Assembly: GCF_900188225.1 (NCBI RefSeq)
Contig: NZ_FZOC01000002.1
Location: 582,810 to 646,809 of the forward strand
Direction of reading: 5' to 3'
DNA: 64,000 nt
From: Humidesulfovibrio mexicanus
GTDB lineage: Bacteria; Desulfobacterota; Desulfovibrionia; Desulfovibrionales; Desulfovibrionaceae
The notes beneath the pieces are model-generated. The model made no database searches and had not been told where the DNA came from. It saw only the letters and a program-made list of their open reading frames with translations. Shown here in pieces: positions 1 to 8,555 of the stretch. The position numbers and the translations under genes are program-made. Numbering within the stretch: the first letter of the stretch is position 1; every line of letters starts with the position of its first letter.

Positions 1-1031
1 TGGTGCTCTGCGAGGCTTCGGTCATCGCCCTGCCCGGAGCGGGCCTTGGGGGGGAGCCGAGGCTGCTGGCCCTTATGCGGGAAAATTCCTTCGTTGGCGA
101 GCCCATGTACTACTCCATCAGTGAGGACGGCGGGCGCACCTGGAGTGCCCATGCGCCCACTGCGCTGGTGGGCCACCGACCCACCTTGGGGTGGACCCGT
201 TCCGGCAGGCTGCTTGTCACCTACCGCGATGTGGGACCGGACCCCGGCGCCAAGGCCTGGATCGGCGGAGTGGATGAGCTTTGCTCCGACTTCGCCGTGC
301 ATGGCCTGCACCCGACCAGGAGCAGCGTGGCCTCCACCCCCCAGGGCCTGCTTGTGCAGAGCGCCGCAGGCCCTGAGGAACCGGTGCGCTTCCTGCTGCG
401 GCCCATCACCGACGCCGAGGACGCCCATGCCGATTTCGAGGCCGAAGTGTTGGTGCGTCATGCGGATGAGCACGGCTGCGGCATCCGCCTGGGGGTGTGG
501 TGGCGTCTGTATCCAGACTGCATCGTGCCCGACGCCGAAGGGGCGGGGGCCATTTCCTGGGAGCCTGGCCGGACGCATAGGGTGCGGATGGTGTACGAGG
601 CAGGCGCGTGCCGCCTCTTTGTTGACGGCGAGGATTGCGGCGCGTATCCCGTTGACCCGCTGGACGGCGACTCGCGGCCTATCCTCTTCGGCGCGGCCTC
701 CCGCAAGGGGGAGAACGGCTGCGAGGCGTTCTGGCTCTCCGCCAGCCTCGACATCCGCGAGCCCTCGCTCGGGCGCGAGTATTGCTGGCGCTGGGACCAT
801 GCGCAGGGCCTGCCCGATGCCTGGATCGATAGGCGCGTGCTGGAGCTCAAGAATGACCGTGACGCCTCCTTTGGCGATTTCGGCTATTCCGGCTGGGCGG
901 AATGTGCGGACGGTGAGTTCTTTTGCGTCCACCATCACGGCGGCAGCCGCGAGCCGGATTATGTGCCGGGACGCAGCGCCCATGTCCTGGGCACGCGTTT
1001 TTTTGAAAACGATTTCGGAGCGCATTTGTGA
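1..1031 (+). CDS. Sialidase-like (BNR/Asp-box) protein, 5' end outside window
   Basis: About 342 residues are visible and the reading frame is open to the left edge, so the gene probably starts upstream; the first GTG at 3 looks internal. An Asp-box (S-E-D-G-G-R-T-W) lies near visible residue 40, as in sialidase-type beta-propellers. Visible residues about 125-250 look like a LamG/concanavalin-type jelly roll inserted in or appended to the propeller, with the pattern H-R-V-R-M ... C-R-L-F-V-D-G-E. That combination occurs in exo-alpha-sialidase-like glycan-binding or hydrolysing proteins. No catalytic assignment can be made, because part of the propeller is missing. The stop codon overlaps the next start (GTGA), so the two genes are probably translated together. 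Substrate unknown. Confidence 0.6.
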   Translation, partial: VLCEASVIALPGAGLGGEPRLLALMRENSFVGEPMYYSISEDGGRTWSAHAPTALVGHRPTLGWTRSGRLLVTYRDVGPDPGAKAWIGGVDELCSDFAVHGLHPTRSSVASTPQGLLVQSAAGPEEPVRFLLRPITDAEDAHADFEAEVLVRHADEHGCGIRLGVWWRLYPDCIVPDAEGAGAISWEPGRTHRVRMVYEAGACRLFVDGEDCGAYPVDPLDGDSRPILFGAASRKGENGCEAFWLSASLDIREPSLGREYCWRWDHAQGLPDAWIDRRVLELKNDRDASFGDFGYSGWAECADGEFFCVHHHGGSREPDYVPGRSAHVLGTRFFENDFGAHL

Positions 1032-1951
1032 CGAGTATCTCCATTCTGACTCCGGGCTGGCCGGAATACGAACTGATCGATTCCGGCGACAGCCGCAAGC
1101 TGGAGCGTTTCGGGAAGTACCGCATCGTGCGCCACGAGCCAAAAGCCTGGTGGCGACCCGCATTGCCTGAACGGGAGTGGGCCAAGGCCCACGCCGCCCA
1201 GGACGAGGAAGGCAGGCTCACCGTTTCGCAGAAACTGCCCGATGCCTGGTCCGTGCGCCTTGATTTGTCGACAGGGAACGAGGAACCAGCCTTGGGCATC
1301 ACTCTGGAGGCCCGTGTCAGTCAGACCTCGCGGCATATCGGCCTGTTCCCCGAACAGGCTCCGCATTGGCGGCTTGTGGCCCGGCTGGGACGGGAACTGC
1401 GGGAGACCGCAGGGAGCGACGCGCCCAGGCCCCGGCTGCTGAACCTTTTCGGCTACACCGGGGCTGCCAGCCTTGCCGCGCAGGCCGGGGGATTCTCCAC
1501 CACGCATGTGGATGCCTCGCGTCCGGCCATCGCCTGGGCCAAGCGCAACCAGGAGCTTAGCGGGCTTGCCGACGATCCTGTGCGTTTTTTGCTGGATGAC
1601 GTGGTGAAGTTCGTGCAGCGCGAAAAACGCCGCGGCAACCGCTACGAGGCCATTCTGCTTGATCCACCGTCTTTTGGCAGGGGACCGAACCGAGAGGTGT
1701 GGAAGGTGGAAGGCATGATCCGGGAGCTGTTGCACGACTGCCGGGAACTGCTTTCGGACAGGGCGCGGCTTGTGCTGCTCACCATGTACAACATAGAGGC
1801 CTCGGCCCTCATGCTTGGGAATCTCATGGACGATGTGTTGCGGGGGATGCAGGGAACCGTCAGCGTGGGCGAACTGGCCGTGCCGCATACCGCGCCGGGC
1901 GCACAGGCGCGGTTTTTGCCGCGTTCCCTGTTCGCCCGCTGGGAGCGGTGA
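1028..1951 (+). CDS. Class I SAM-dependent methyltransferase, RlmI/RlmK-like (COG1092)
   Basis: This 307-residue protein begins at GTG 1028, which overlaps the preceding stop. The C-terminal two thirds is a Rossmann methyltransferase. Motif I reads L-N-L-F-G-Y-T-G-A around residue 138, the acidic ribose-binding position is H-V-D-A-S, and the catalytic-loop region is L-D-P-P-S-F-G. L-D-P-P-x-F is characteristic of the RlmI/RlmK/RlmL group that methylates 23S rRNA. The protein is shorter than RlmI (about 396 residues) and I see no clear PUA domain, so the RNA target may differ. A role in rRNA base methylation is inference. It converges with the gene on the minus strand, leaving only 37 bp between stops. 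Confidence 0.72.
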   Translation: MTSISILTPGWPEYELIDSGDSRKLERFGKYRIVRHEPKAWWRPALPEREWAKAHAAQDEEGRLTVSQKLPDAWSVRLDLSTGNEEPALGITLEARVSQTSRHIGLFPEQAPHWRLVARLGRELRETAGSDAPRPRLLNLFGYTGAASLAAQAGGFSTTHVDASRPAIAWAKRNQELSGLADDPVRFLLDDVVKFVQREKRRGNRYEAILLDPPSFGRGPNREVWKVEGMIRELLHDCRELLSDRARLVLLTMYNIEASALMLGNLMDDVLRGMQGTVSVGELAVPHTAPGAQARFLPRSLFARWER

Positions 1952-1988
1952 CCCGGCTGGCGGGCTTTCGTCTTTCGGGGTTTTGCGG

Positions 1989-2624
1989 TCAGCCCGTGCA
2001 GCCTGGACGCCAAGTCTCCATCTCCGGCGGCGGGTTGAGCCGCAGCCAGGCGTCGAAGCCCTCGGCATTGTGGACGCAGCCTTGCAACACGGCCTTGCAG
2101 ATGTCGATGCCGCGCGGTCTGGACGTTCCGCTGTTGGCCGCACGCGCCGCAAGCTCGGCCTTGAGGAGCAGAATCGTTGCGCGCGTTTCCGGCGTCAGCG
2201 TCTGCTCCATGGCCTGGGAAAAGGCTTCGGCCATCCCAGCGAAGGGATGGGAGAAGGGCACCAGCCAGATGTCGAAGTCCCAGCGTTCGCCGTCCTGGGC
2301 CAGATAGTCCAGCCGCCAGTACAGACCCGGATCCGAAGTGTCCAGGAAGTCGTGGTGGACCAAACCGGTAACTCCCGGGGCGGCGGCGATTTCGGTCATG
2401 ATGGCGGCACCGGCGGCAGCGTTGGGCTGCTCCACATAGATTTCAAAGTCGATGTTCGGCGTGTTCAGCAGCCCATAGCGCGCCGAGCCCACGAGAACCA
2501 CGTGGCCCAGCCGCCCCCAGAGTTCCCGTACGCGCAATGTGGCCATGATGTCTTCGGCCTGCCTTGCAAGGCGCGCGCTGCGTTCAAGCAGCGTGTCCAG
2601 GTGATGCTGGGCTGCCGGACTCAT
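1989..2624 (-). CDS. Nucleotidyltransferase-superfamily protein
   Basis: The start chosen is the ATG at 2624, because an excellent AGGAGGA lies at 2631-2637 (minus strand); the frame is open 25 codons further upstream but without such a site. The product is about 211 residues. Near residues 40-60 it carries V-G-S-A-R-Y-G-L followed by N-I-D-F-E-I, resembling the G-S-x-x-x-G ... D-x-D/E signature of polymerase-beta-type nucleotidyltransferases. Later the pattern W-R-L-D-Y ... W-D-F-D-I could provide the third acidic residue. The substrate is not evident: nucleotide-adding enzymes of tRNA, antibiotic or toxin-antitoxin type all share this fold. No partner gene (HEPN or antitoxin) is adjacent. 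Confidence 0.5.
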   Translation of the reverse strand: MSPAAQHHLDTLLERSARLARQAEDIMATLRVRELWGRLGHVVLVGSARYGLLNTPNIDFEIYVEQPNAAAGAAIMTEIAAAPGVTGLVHHDFLDTSDPGLYWRLDYLAQDGERWDFDIWLVPFSHPFAGMAEAFSQAMEQTLTPETRATILLLKAELAARAANSGTSRPRGIDICKAVLQGCVHNAEGFDAWLRLNPPPEMETWRPGCTG

Positions 2625-2812
2625 GGCATTTCCTCCTGCTGGTATCGGCCATATGGGCCGCTGTTCTTTGGACAAACGCGCCGGATGCCGGTATACCAAA
2701 ACCCGTCACAGGCTGCGCCGCACTCCCTAAAAGGTTTTGTTTTCAGAGTCAAACGAGCGTCGAGCCGCCCCGGAACCTGTTCAGCCCGCGCACGGCATAT
2801 TCAAGGATCACC

Positions 2813-4477
2813 ATGCTCCGCCTTACTGATTTGCGCCTTCCCTTGCCTGATGGCCCGGCCCATGATTTCGAGGAGCTGCGCAGCTGCGCAGCCTCCCGCC
2901 TTGGGGTGCCGCCGGACGAAATAGTCCGTCTGCGGATCGTTCGGCGTTCGCTGGACGCCCGCAAGAAGCACGGTGCGGTATTCTTGTACAGTCTCGATAT
3001 CGCCTGTGCCGACGAACAGCGTGTCCTGGCGCATGCCGCTCCTGGAGTCGCCCTGGCCGAGGACAGACCCTACCGCTTCCCGGTAAGCGCGCCGGATGAT
3101 TTGGCCCAGCCCCCTGTGGTGGTGGGCGCGGGGCCTTGCGGACTGTTCGCTGCTCTGGCCTTGGCTCAGGCTGGATTCGCGCCGCTGCTGCTGGAGCGCG
3201 GACGGTCCATTCAGGAGCGCGCTGGGCAGGTGGACGCCTTTTGGCGTGGCGAGGCCCTTGACCCGGAGTCCAACGTCCAGTTCGGCGAAGGTGGGGCCGG
3301 CGCCTTTTCCGATGGCAAGCTCACCACGCAGATCAAGGAGCGGCGCGGACGCTGCGGCAAGGTGCTGGCGGAGCTTGTGGCCCATGGGGCGCCTGAGGAC
3401 ATTTTGTGGCGGAACAAGCCCCATGTCGGAACCGATCGCCTCCGCTGCGTGGTGGCCGCACTCCGGGAGGAGATCGTACGCCTGGGCGGCAGGGTGCGCT
3501 TTGGCGCTCGCGTGGATGCCGTGACTGTTCGGCAGGGACGTTGTTGCGGCGTACGCCTGGGAAACGGCGAAACCATCGCAGCGTCCTGCGTCATCATGGC
3601 CGTGGGGCACAGCGCCCGCGACACCTTCGCCATGCTGCATTCTCTGGGGCTGCCGCTGGAGCGCAAGCCTTTCGCCATCGGTTGCCGTGTGGAACACCCC
3701 CAAAGGTTCGTGGATCAGGCGCAGCTTGGACGTTTGGCCGGGCATCCGGCAATCGGCGCTGCCGATTACAAGCTGGCGCACCAGGCGGCCAATGGGCGCG
3801 GCGTATACACCTTTTGCATGTGTCCGGGCGGGCAGGTCATCGCCGCGGCCTCGGAGCTTGGCGGTGTGGTGACCAACGGTATGAGCCTGCACGCGCGGGA
3901 CGGGGCGAACGCCAACAGCGCGATCCTTGTGGGCGTTGCGCCAGGGGACATGGGCGGGGGGGACGCCCCTCTTGCCGGGGTCGAGTTTCAGCGCCACTGG
4001 GAACAGCTGGCGTTCAAGCTCGGCGGAGGAGATTACCGCGCCCCGGCGCAGACCGTGGGCGATTTTCTGAGCGGCACCGCCTCGCGTCGTTTTGGCGCCG
4101 TTTCACCGAGCTACGCGCCGGGCGTAGTCCCCGCCCAGCTGCGCGGCTGTCTGCCGGACCATGTCTGCTCGGCCATGGCCGAGGGACTTGTGGCCTTTGA
4201 CCGCAAGCTGCGCGGCTTCTCCGATCCTGGAGCGCTTTTGACCGGCGTGGAGACGCGTTCTTCATCCCCTGTGCGGATTCTGCGCGGATCGGGCATGCAA
4301 AGCCTCGGCTTGCCGGGATTGTATCCGGCGGGCGAGGGCGCGGGATACGCCGGAGGCATTGTGTCCAGCGCGGTGGATGGTCTGCGAGTGGCCGAGGCGG
4401 CTGCCTTGGCGTTGTGCGGGGTGCCCGTGGGCGACCTGGATTCGTGCGAGCATACGGCCGATGGAGAGGGGGCGTGA
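2813..4477 (+). CDS. FAD-dependent oxidoreductase (COG2509 family)
   Basis: The start is ATG 2813 with AAGGA at 2803-2807; the same frame runs open upstream to 2564 but that part looks non-coding and overlaps the divergent gene. The product is 554 residues. An N-terminal domain of about 90 residues precedes a dinucleotide-binding motif G-A-G-P-C-G-L-F-A-A near residue 100, followed by L-L-E-R-G at the end of the second beta strand. Further on come F-G-E-G-G-A-G-A-F-S-D-G-K-L-T, and near the C terminus P-A-G-E-G-A-G-Y-A-G-G-I-V-S-S, both typical of this uncharacterised family of NAD(FAD)-utilising proteins. The reaction is unknown. The stop overlaps the next start by four bases (GTGA), so co-expression with the methyltransferase is likely. 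Confidence 0.75.
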   Translation: MLRLTDLRLPLPDGPAHDFEELRSCAASRLGVPPDEIVRLRIVRRSLDARKKHGAVFLYSLDIACADEQRVLAHAAPGVALAEDRPYRFPVSAPDDLAQPPVVVGAGPCGLFAALALAQAGFAPLLLERGRSIQERAGQVDAFWRGEALDPESNVQFGEGGAGAFSDGKLTTQIKERRGRCGKVLAELVAHGAPEDILWRNKPHVGTDRLRCVVAALREEIVRLGGRVRFGARVDAVTVRQGRCCGVRLGNGETIAASCVIMAVGHSARDTFAMLHSLGLPLERKPFAIGCRVEHPQRFVDQAQLGRLAGHPAIGAADYKLAHQAANGRGVYTFCMCPGGQVIAAASELGGVVTNGMSLHARDGANANSAILVGVAPGDMGGGDAPLAGVEFQRHWEQLAFKLGGGDYRAPAQTVGDFLSGTASRRFGAVSPSYAPGVVPAQLRGCLPDHVCSAMAEGLVAFDRKLRGFSDPGALLTGVETRSSSPVRILRGSGMQSLGLPGLYPAGEGAGYAGGIVSSAVDGLRVAEAAALALCGVPVGDLDSCEHTADGEGA

Positions 4478-5460
4478 GCGTGGATTGGCTGCATTCCCTG
4501 CCTGTCGCCTTGCCCAGGTGGATGCGCGACGGGGTGTTTACCGGGTATTTGGCCGCCCCGGGTTTTCTTCCGGAGCTGCTTGCGGATTTGGACGTTTCTG
4601 GCTCGGCCGGGCCGGAGCACATGGTCTTCGGCGATCTGGTCTTTGTGCGGCGGGCGCCGTGCAGCGCCCCGGCCTGGGCGCAGAACGTGTGGCGCAACGC
4701 CAGGCTCCTTGCGGCTCCGAGCATTGGGCAAGGTGCGCGCGCGCTGCGCGATATCCAGCGGAACTGGTGGCCACATCCCGTGCGGCTGGCCCGGCGCGCC
4801 GCGCTTATTGCCGAGAAGCTGCCCAGGGTGTCCGCGCGGCCGCAAGTTTTTGGCCAGCCAGCGCCAACGGCTCCGCTGGGTTCCTTTACCCTGTGGGATG
4901 AGCAGACGGTGATTGCGGCGTCCGACTGTTCAAGCCCCTATCCCGATGGCCAGGCCCGGTTTGTGGAGGACCGCGAATCCGCGCCCAGTCGTGCGTATTT
5001 GAAACTCTGGGAGGCTTTCACGCTGCTTGGGGTCCAACCCGCTTGCGGGGAGTTGTGCCTGGACTTCGGCTCCAGCCCCGGCGGCTGGACCTGGGTTCTG
5101 GCGAGTCTTGGCGCGCGTGTGTTCAGCGTGGACAAAGCGCCGCTTGATCCACGGATTTCCGCAATGCCGCAAGTCGAGCACTGCATCGGGTCCGGATTCG
5201 GCCTTGAACCGAGAACTGCGGGCGGACCGGGCGCACGGGTGGACTGGCTGTGTTCGGACATGGCCTGCTACCCAGCGCGGCTGTTGGAATTGGTGACGCG
5301 TTGGCTGGATGCCGACGCGTGCCGCAACTTCGTCTGCACCCTCAAGTGCCAGGGGGAAGGGGACCGTGAGACCATTCGGACCTTTGCCGAGATTCCGGGC
5401 GCGCGTGTGATGCACTTGGCCCACAACAAGCACGAACTCACCTGGGCGCTCATCCGCTAG
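4474..5460 (+). CDS. RlmM/FtsJ-like 2'-O-methyltransferase
   Basis: GTG 4474 is chosen because it overlaps the previous stop (GTGA) and follows a purine-rich GGAGAGGG at 4463-4470; the frame stays open to 4414. The 328-residue protein has an N-terminal domain followed by a Rossmann fold with L-D-F-G-S-S-P-G-G-W-T-W near residue 190, V-F-S-V-D-K-A at the ribose-binding position, L-C-S-D-M-A, and T-L-K-C-Q-G-E-G-D near the C terminus. The spacing of these Asp and Lys residues resembles the K-D-K-E tetrad of RrmJ/RlmM enzymes. RlmM methylates the 2'-O of C2498 in 23S rRNA; whether this homologue has that target is inference. A strong terminator follows immediately. Confidence 0.7.
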   Translation: MSVDWLHSLPVALPRWMRDGVFTGYLAAPGFLPELLADLDVSGSAGPEHMVFGDLVFVRRAPCSAPAWAQNVWRNARLLAAPSIGQGARALRDIQRNWWPHPVRLARRAALIAEKLPRVSARPQVFGQPAPTAPLGSFTLWDEQTVIAASDCSSPYPDGQARFVEDRESAPSRAYLKLWEAFTLLGVQPACGELCLDFGSSPGGWTWVLASLGARVFSVDKAPLDPRISAMPQVEHCIGSGFGLEPRTAGGPGARVDWLCSDMACYPARLLELVTRWLDADACRNFVCTLKCQGEGDRETIRTFAEIPGARVMHLAHNKHELTWALIR

Positions 5461-5471
5461 CTTTCTGAAAG

Positions 5472-5511
5472 AAAAAAAGGGCGGTGGACTGCGTGTCCTC
5501 CGCCCTTTTTT
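5472..5511. terminator. Bidirectional intrinsic terminator
   Basis: A hairpin with arms AAAGGGCGG-t-GGA and TCC-t-CCGCCCTTT around a 7-base loop is followed by T on the plus strand and preceded by A on the other, so it can end transcription of both the RlmM-like gene (plus) and the chemoreceptor gene (minus), which converge here. Confidence 0.88.
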
Positions 5512-5528
5512 GTGCGCAATGAAATGGT

Positions 5529-7424
5529 CTAGAATTTCTCGAATCCTTCGTCTGTCTTGGCTGCGGGCGCAGCCTCCAGGGCCAGCGGCTGGGCCTGTTT
5601 ATGGTCTGCGCCCATTTTGAAGAACTGCATCACCTGGGTCAGACGCTGGGCCTGTGCGGCGAGCTCCTCGCTGGTGGAGGCCGTTTCCTCGGAGGCCGAG
5701 GCGTTTTGCTGAATCACCTGATCCAATTGCTGGATCGCCTTGTTCACCTGGTCCGCGCCGGTGGTCTGCTCGCGGCAGGCGGCGCTGATTTCCTGGACCA
5801 GTTCGCTTGTGCGCTCGATGTCGGGCACGATGGTGGCCAGCATCCCACCGGCCTTTTCCGCCACGGCGAGGCTGGCTGTGGAGAGCTGTCCGATTTCACC
5901 GGCCGCCGCGCCGCTGCGTTCAGCAAGCTTGCGCACCTCGGCGGCCACAACGGCGAAGCCCTTGCCGTGTTCGCCCGCACGTGCGGCTTCAATAGCCGCG
6001 TTCAACGCAAGCAGGTTGGTCTGGCGCGCGATTTCTTCGATGAAGCCTATCTTTTCGACTATTTGGCGCATGGCGTCCACGGTTCTGGTTACAGCGTCGC
6101 CGCCTTGCTTGGCGTCTTCAGCGCTTTTGCGGGCAAGGCTTTCGGTCTGCATGGCGTTGTCGGCGTTCTGACGGATGTTTGCAGCCATTTCTTCGACGCT
6201 TGAGGAAATTTCCTCAACGCTTGCCGCTTGTTCGGTCGCGCCTTGGGAAAGGGTTTCACTTGAGGCGGAGAGTTCCTCGGAACCCGAAGCCACGGATTCG
6301 GCAGAGGCGTTGACCTGCAGCACCACCGAACGCAGCCGCGCGGCCATGTCCGTGAGGGCGGCGGCAAGCGCGCCGATTTCGTCCTTCTGGTCCACCTCAA
6401 TGCGGACATCGAGGTTGCCATCGGCAAGCTGCTTGGCGAAGTTGAGGCCCTTGTTCACCGGACCGGTTATGGCGCGGGTGATCAGCAGGGCCGCGATGGC
6501 ACCCAGAATCAAGGCCAGCAGGGCCCCGGTAAGCAGCACCGTCCGCGAGAGCGCAATCTCTCGGAACATGATTTGTTTGATGGTGTCGCGGGTGTGTTCG
6601 CAGACCTTCTGCATTTCCCGAGCGCTTTGAATGAGTTGGTCTTCCATTTCCTTTTGCTGCCCAACCGCCTGGGCGTAGCTCTCAAGCCCCTTCATGTAGA
6701 ACTCAAGTTCCCCCAGAATGGCCTCGGCTTCGGCAACGTCGGCGGGTTTGGTAAAGCGCGACTTGAGCGACGAGATGTTTGCGAGGAGCGTTTTGCCCTG
6801 ATCGCGGGCTGTTTGCAGGTATTCATCCTTTCCGGTTTGGATGTAATACATGATGGTGAGGCGGACGGACGTGATGCTTTGGGCGATGCTGGCGGCTTCG
6901 CTGGCTACGCCGACACGGGCTTCCATGGCCGCGCCGCCGTTTTTCAGTTTGAGGTCGGCCTGCATCTGTGCGGTCTGGCTGGCGTTCATGGCGTCGGCGG
7001 CCTTGGTCGCCCGTCCGGCCGCTTCGCCCATGGCCTTTTGCGTCGCCAGGCGGGTTTTCTCGCGTTCCACGTAGCCCTTGAAGGCTGCGTCGTAAGCCTT
7101 GGTGGTCGCGAGCACCTTGTCCATTTGTTCCCGGTTTTCCGCGACCTCGAATTTCGCCTTGTAGCGTTCGGCCAGCTCCAGGATTTCAGCGACGGCCTTG
7201 GACAGGGCCTCCTGGCTCTGCGGATCGCGGCGAATCTGGAAATTCTTTTCTTGGCGACGCGATTCCAGGCCAAGACGGATGATTTCGCTCATGGCGTCGG
7301 ACTTGTCCATGCGGTCGAGAACATTTGAAAGGCCGTTCCAGCTCAGGGCGGCCAAAAGTGCGGTCAAGGCGAGCACCACCCCGAAACCCAGGGCGAGTTT
7401 CATGGCCAAGCGCATGTTTTTCAT
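5529..7424 (-). CDS. Methyl-accepting chemotaxis protein with long helical periplasmic sensor
   Basis: The start is ATG 7424 (M-K-N-M-R-L) with AGGTG at 7428-7432; the open frame upstream is not needed. The product is 631 residues. A membrane segment at about 9-29 and a second at about 295-316 enclose a 265-residue, almost entirely helical periplasmic region. Its S-R-R-Q-E-K-N-F start resembles helical bimodular (HBM) sensor domains. A HAMP domain (about 317-370) and a full MCP signalling hairpin follow, with tip [20 protein letters not shown]. The protein ends in a flexible Ala/Pro-rich tail and G-F-E-K-F, which fits the aromatic-x-x-aromatic pentapeptide used to tether CheR or CheB. The ligand is unknown; it probably feeds one of the cell's chemosensory arrays. 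Confidence 0.93.
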   Translation of the reverse strand: MKNMRLAMKLALGFGVVLALTALLAALSWNGLSNVLDRMDKSDAMSEIIRLGLESRRQEKNFQIRRDPQSQEALSKAVAEILELAERYKAKFEVAENREQMDKVLATTKAYDAAFKGYVEREKTRLATQKAMGEAAGRATKAADAMNASQTAQMQADLKLKNGGAAMEARVGVASEAASIAQSITSVRLTIMYYIQTGKDEYLQTARDQGKTLLANISSLKSRFTKPADVAEAEAILGELEFYMKGLESYAQAVGQQKEMEDQLIQSAREMQKVCEHTRDTIKQIMFREIALSRTVLLTGALLALILGAIAALLITRAITGPVNKGLNFAKQLADGNLDVRIEVDQKDEIGALAAALTDMAARLRSVVLQVNASAESVASGSEELSASSETLSQGATEQAASVEEISSSVEEMAANIRQNADNAMQTESLARKSAEDAKQGGDAVTRTVDAMRQIVEKIGFIEEIARQTNLLALNAAIEAARAGEHGKGFAVVAAEVRKLAERSGAAAGEIGQLSTASLAVAEKAGGMLATIVPDIERTSELVQEISAACREQTTGADQVNKAIQQLDQVIQQNASASEETASTSEELAAQAQRLTQVMQFFKMGADHKQAQPLALEAAPAAKTDEGFEKF

Positions 7425-7463
7425 GGACACCTCATGTTTAGACAGATGATTGTGTGATGTTTT

Positions 7464-7482
7464 GACGTAAAGCACGTACGTC
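7464..7482. promoter_or_regulatory. Inverted repeat upstream of the chemoreceptor
   Basis: GACGTA and TACGTC form a 6-bp inverted repeat with a 7-base spacer, 40 bp upstream of the chemoreceptor start. It could be an operator. No clear promoter for the receptor was identified; a GCCGAAAA / TAAA pair at 7485-7513 resembles a flagellar sigma-28 promoter but its spacing is about two bases too long. Confidence 0.25.
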
Positions 7483-7540
7483 ACTTTTCGGCGTGAATCA
7501 AGGCAGGCTTTAGCCTCTTCGATTTGGAAGTCCGACCGCT

Positions 7541-7569
7541 TGACAAAAGATCGTTGCGTGGAATACCCT
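7541..7569 (+). promoter_or_regulatory. Sigma-70 type promoter of the sahR-ahcY unit
   Basis: TTGACA (7541-7546), a 17-base spacer and TACCCT (7564-7569) form a good housekeeping promoter, with transcription expected to begin near 7576, inside the palindrome at 7575-7590. Confidence 0.65.
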
Positions 7570-7574
7570 GCATT

Positions 7575-7590
7575 CATCAAGATATCTTAA
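7575..7590. promoter_or_regulatory. Candidate SahR operator
   Basis: ATCAAGATATCTTAAT is a 16-bp palindrome with a single mismatched pair. It sits at the expected transcription start of the ArsR-methyltransferase regulator gene, so a bound dimer would block initiation. AAGATATCTT-centred palindromes are what I recall as the SahR motif in Desulfovibrio-type bacteria; the assignment to this regulator is inference from position and symmetry. Confidence 0.65.
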
Positions 7591-7606
7591 TATATGGATC
7601 GACGAC

Positions 7607-8518
7607 ATGGACTTTTTGCGCATCCACAAGGCTTTGGCCGACGAAACACGGCTCCGACTCATGAGCGTTCTGCTTTGCTACGAGTTGAACGTGGGCGAGT
7701 TGGTGGCCGTTTTCTCCATGGGACAGCCCCGTATCTCGCGTCATCTCAAGATTCTGGCAGAGGCGGGGCTTGTCGAGTGCCGCAGGGAAGGGCTGTGGGT
7801 CTTTTACCATGCCGCGCGGAGCGGGTCGTCCAAGGAGTATCTTGAACGGAATTCGTCGTTTTTTGTCACTCTTGCACAGCACCGGCTGGATACCGAGCGG
7901 GCGCAAGCCGCGCTGCATGAACGCGCACAGGCGACGCGCCGTTTCTTTGATTCCGTTGCTGGGGCCTGGAGGGATCTCTCCCGCGAGGTCCTTGGCGATT
8001 TCGATTTGGCCGAGGAACTCGCAAGGCGGATGCACCCGGGCATGATCGCCGTTGATCTGGGCTGTGGAACCGGCGAGTTGCTGGACAAAATGGCGGAAAG
8101 CGCCCGCCAGGTCATCGGTGTGGACAGTTCCCCGCGTATGCTCGAACTGGCTGCGTCTCGCCTGGGGAGCAGGAACAACATCAGTCTGCGCCTGGGCGAG
8201 TTGGAACACTTGCCCCTGCGCGAGGGAGAGGCCCAGGCCGCCACGCTTTCGCTCGTTCTGCACCATGTCAGCGATCCTGTGGCCGTTTTGTCCGAGGCGA
8301 GGCGTGTGCTTGCGCCCGGAGGAACCCTTTATGTCGCCGAATTTGACAGGCATGAGTTCGACGCCATGCGTGTCAAATATGGCGATGCGAGGCTGGGCGT
8401 GGACACGGAAACCATGTATACATGGCTTCGTGCGGCCGGGTTTCACCCGCGCCGTACGGATGCATATCCGGTAAACCAGGGGCTTGTGGTGCTCATCGCC
8501 GAGGCGGCGTTGGCGTAA
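7607..8518 (+). CDS. sahR: ArsR-family regulator fused to SAM-methyltransferase-like domain (SahR type)
   Basis: The 303-residue protein has two parts. Residues about 1-95 are an ArsR winged helix ([10 protein letters not shown] ... [20 protein letters not shown]). Residues about 125-300 are a class I methyltransferase fold with [11 protein letters not shown] and V-D-S-S-P-R-M-L, and a H-H-V-S-D motif. The gene lies 37 bp before ahcY. SahR regulators control S-adenosylhomocysteine recycling and are thought to sense SAH through such a domain; the glycine-rich cofactor loop looks intact, so binding SAM or SAH is plausible. It is probably a repressor of itself and ahcY through the palindrome at 7575-7590. 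Whether the domain retains catalysis cannot be told from sequence. Confidence 0.85.
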   Translation: MDFLRIHKALADETRLRLMSVLLCYELNVGELVAVFSMGQPRISRHLKILAEAGLVECRREGLWVFYHAARSGSSKEYLERNSSFFVTLAQHRLDTERAQAALHERAQATRRFFDSVAGAWRDLSREVLGDFDLAEELARRMHPGMIAVDLGCGTGELLDKMAESARQVIGVDSSPRMLELAASRLGSRNNISLRLGELEHLPLREGEAQAATLSLVLHHVSDPVAVLSEARRVLAPGGTLYVAEFDRHEFDAMRVKYGDARLGVDTETMYTWLRAAGFHPRRTDAYPVNQGLVVLIAEAALA

Positions 8519-8555
8519 CCCGCAAGTCCGATACAATCCATTGGAGGAATCACCA

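Noticed and set aside
959..2152. Minus-strand frame of 397 codons across the first methyltransferase gene
   Set aside because: It overlaps two supported genes and has no recognisable motif or start signal.
7485..7513. Sigma-28 flagellar promoter for the chemoreceptor (TAAA ... GCCGAAAA)
   Set aside because: The spacer is 17 bases instead of about 15, so it was only mentioned, not called.
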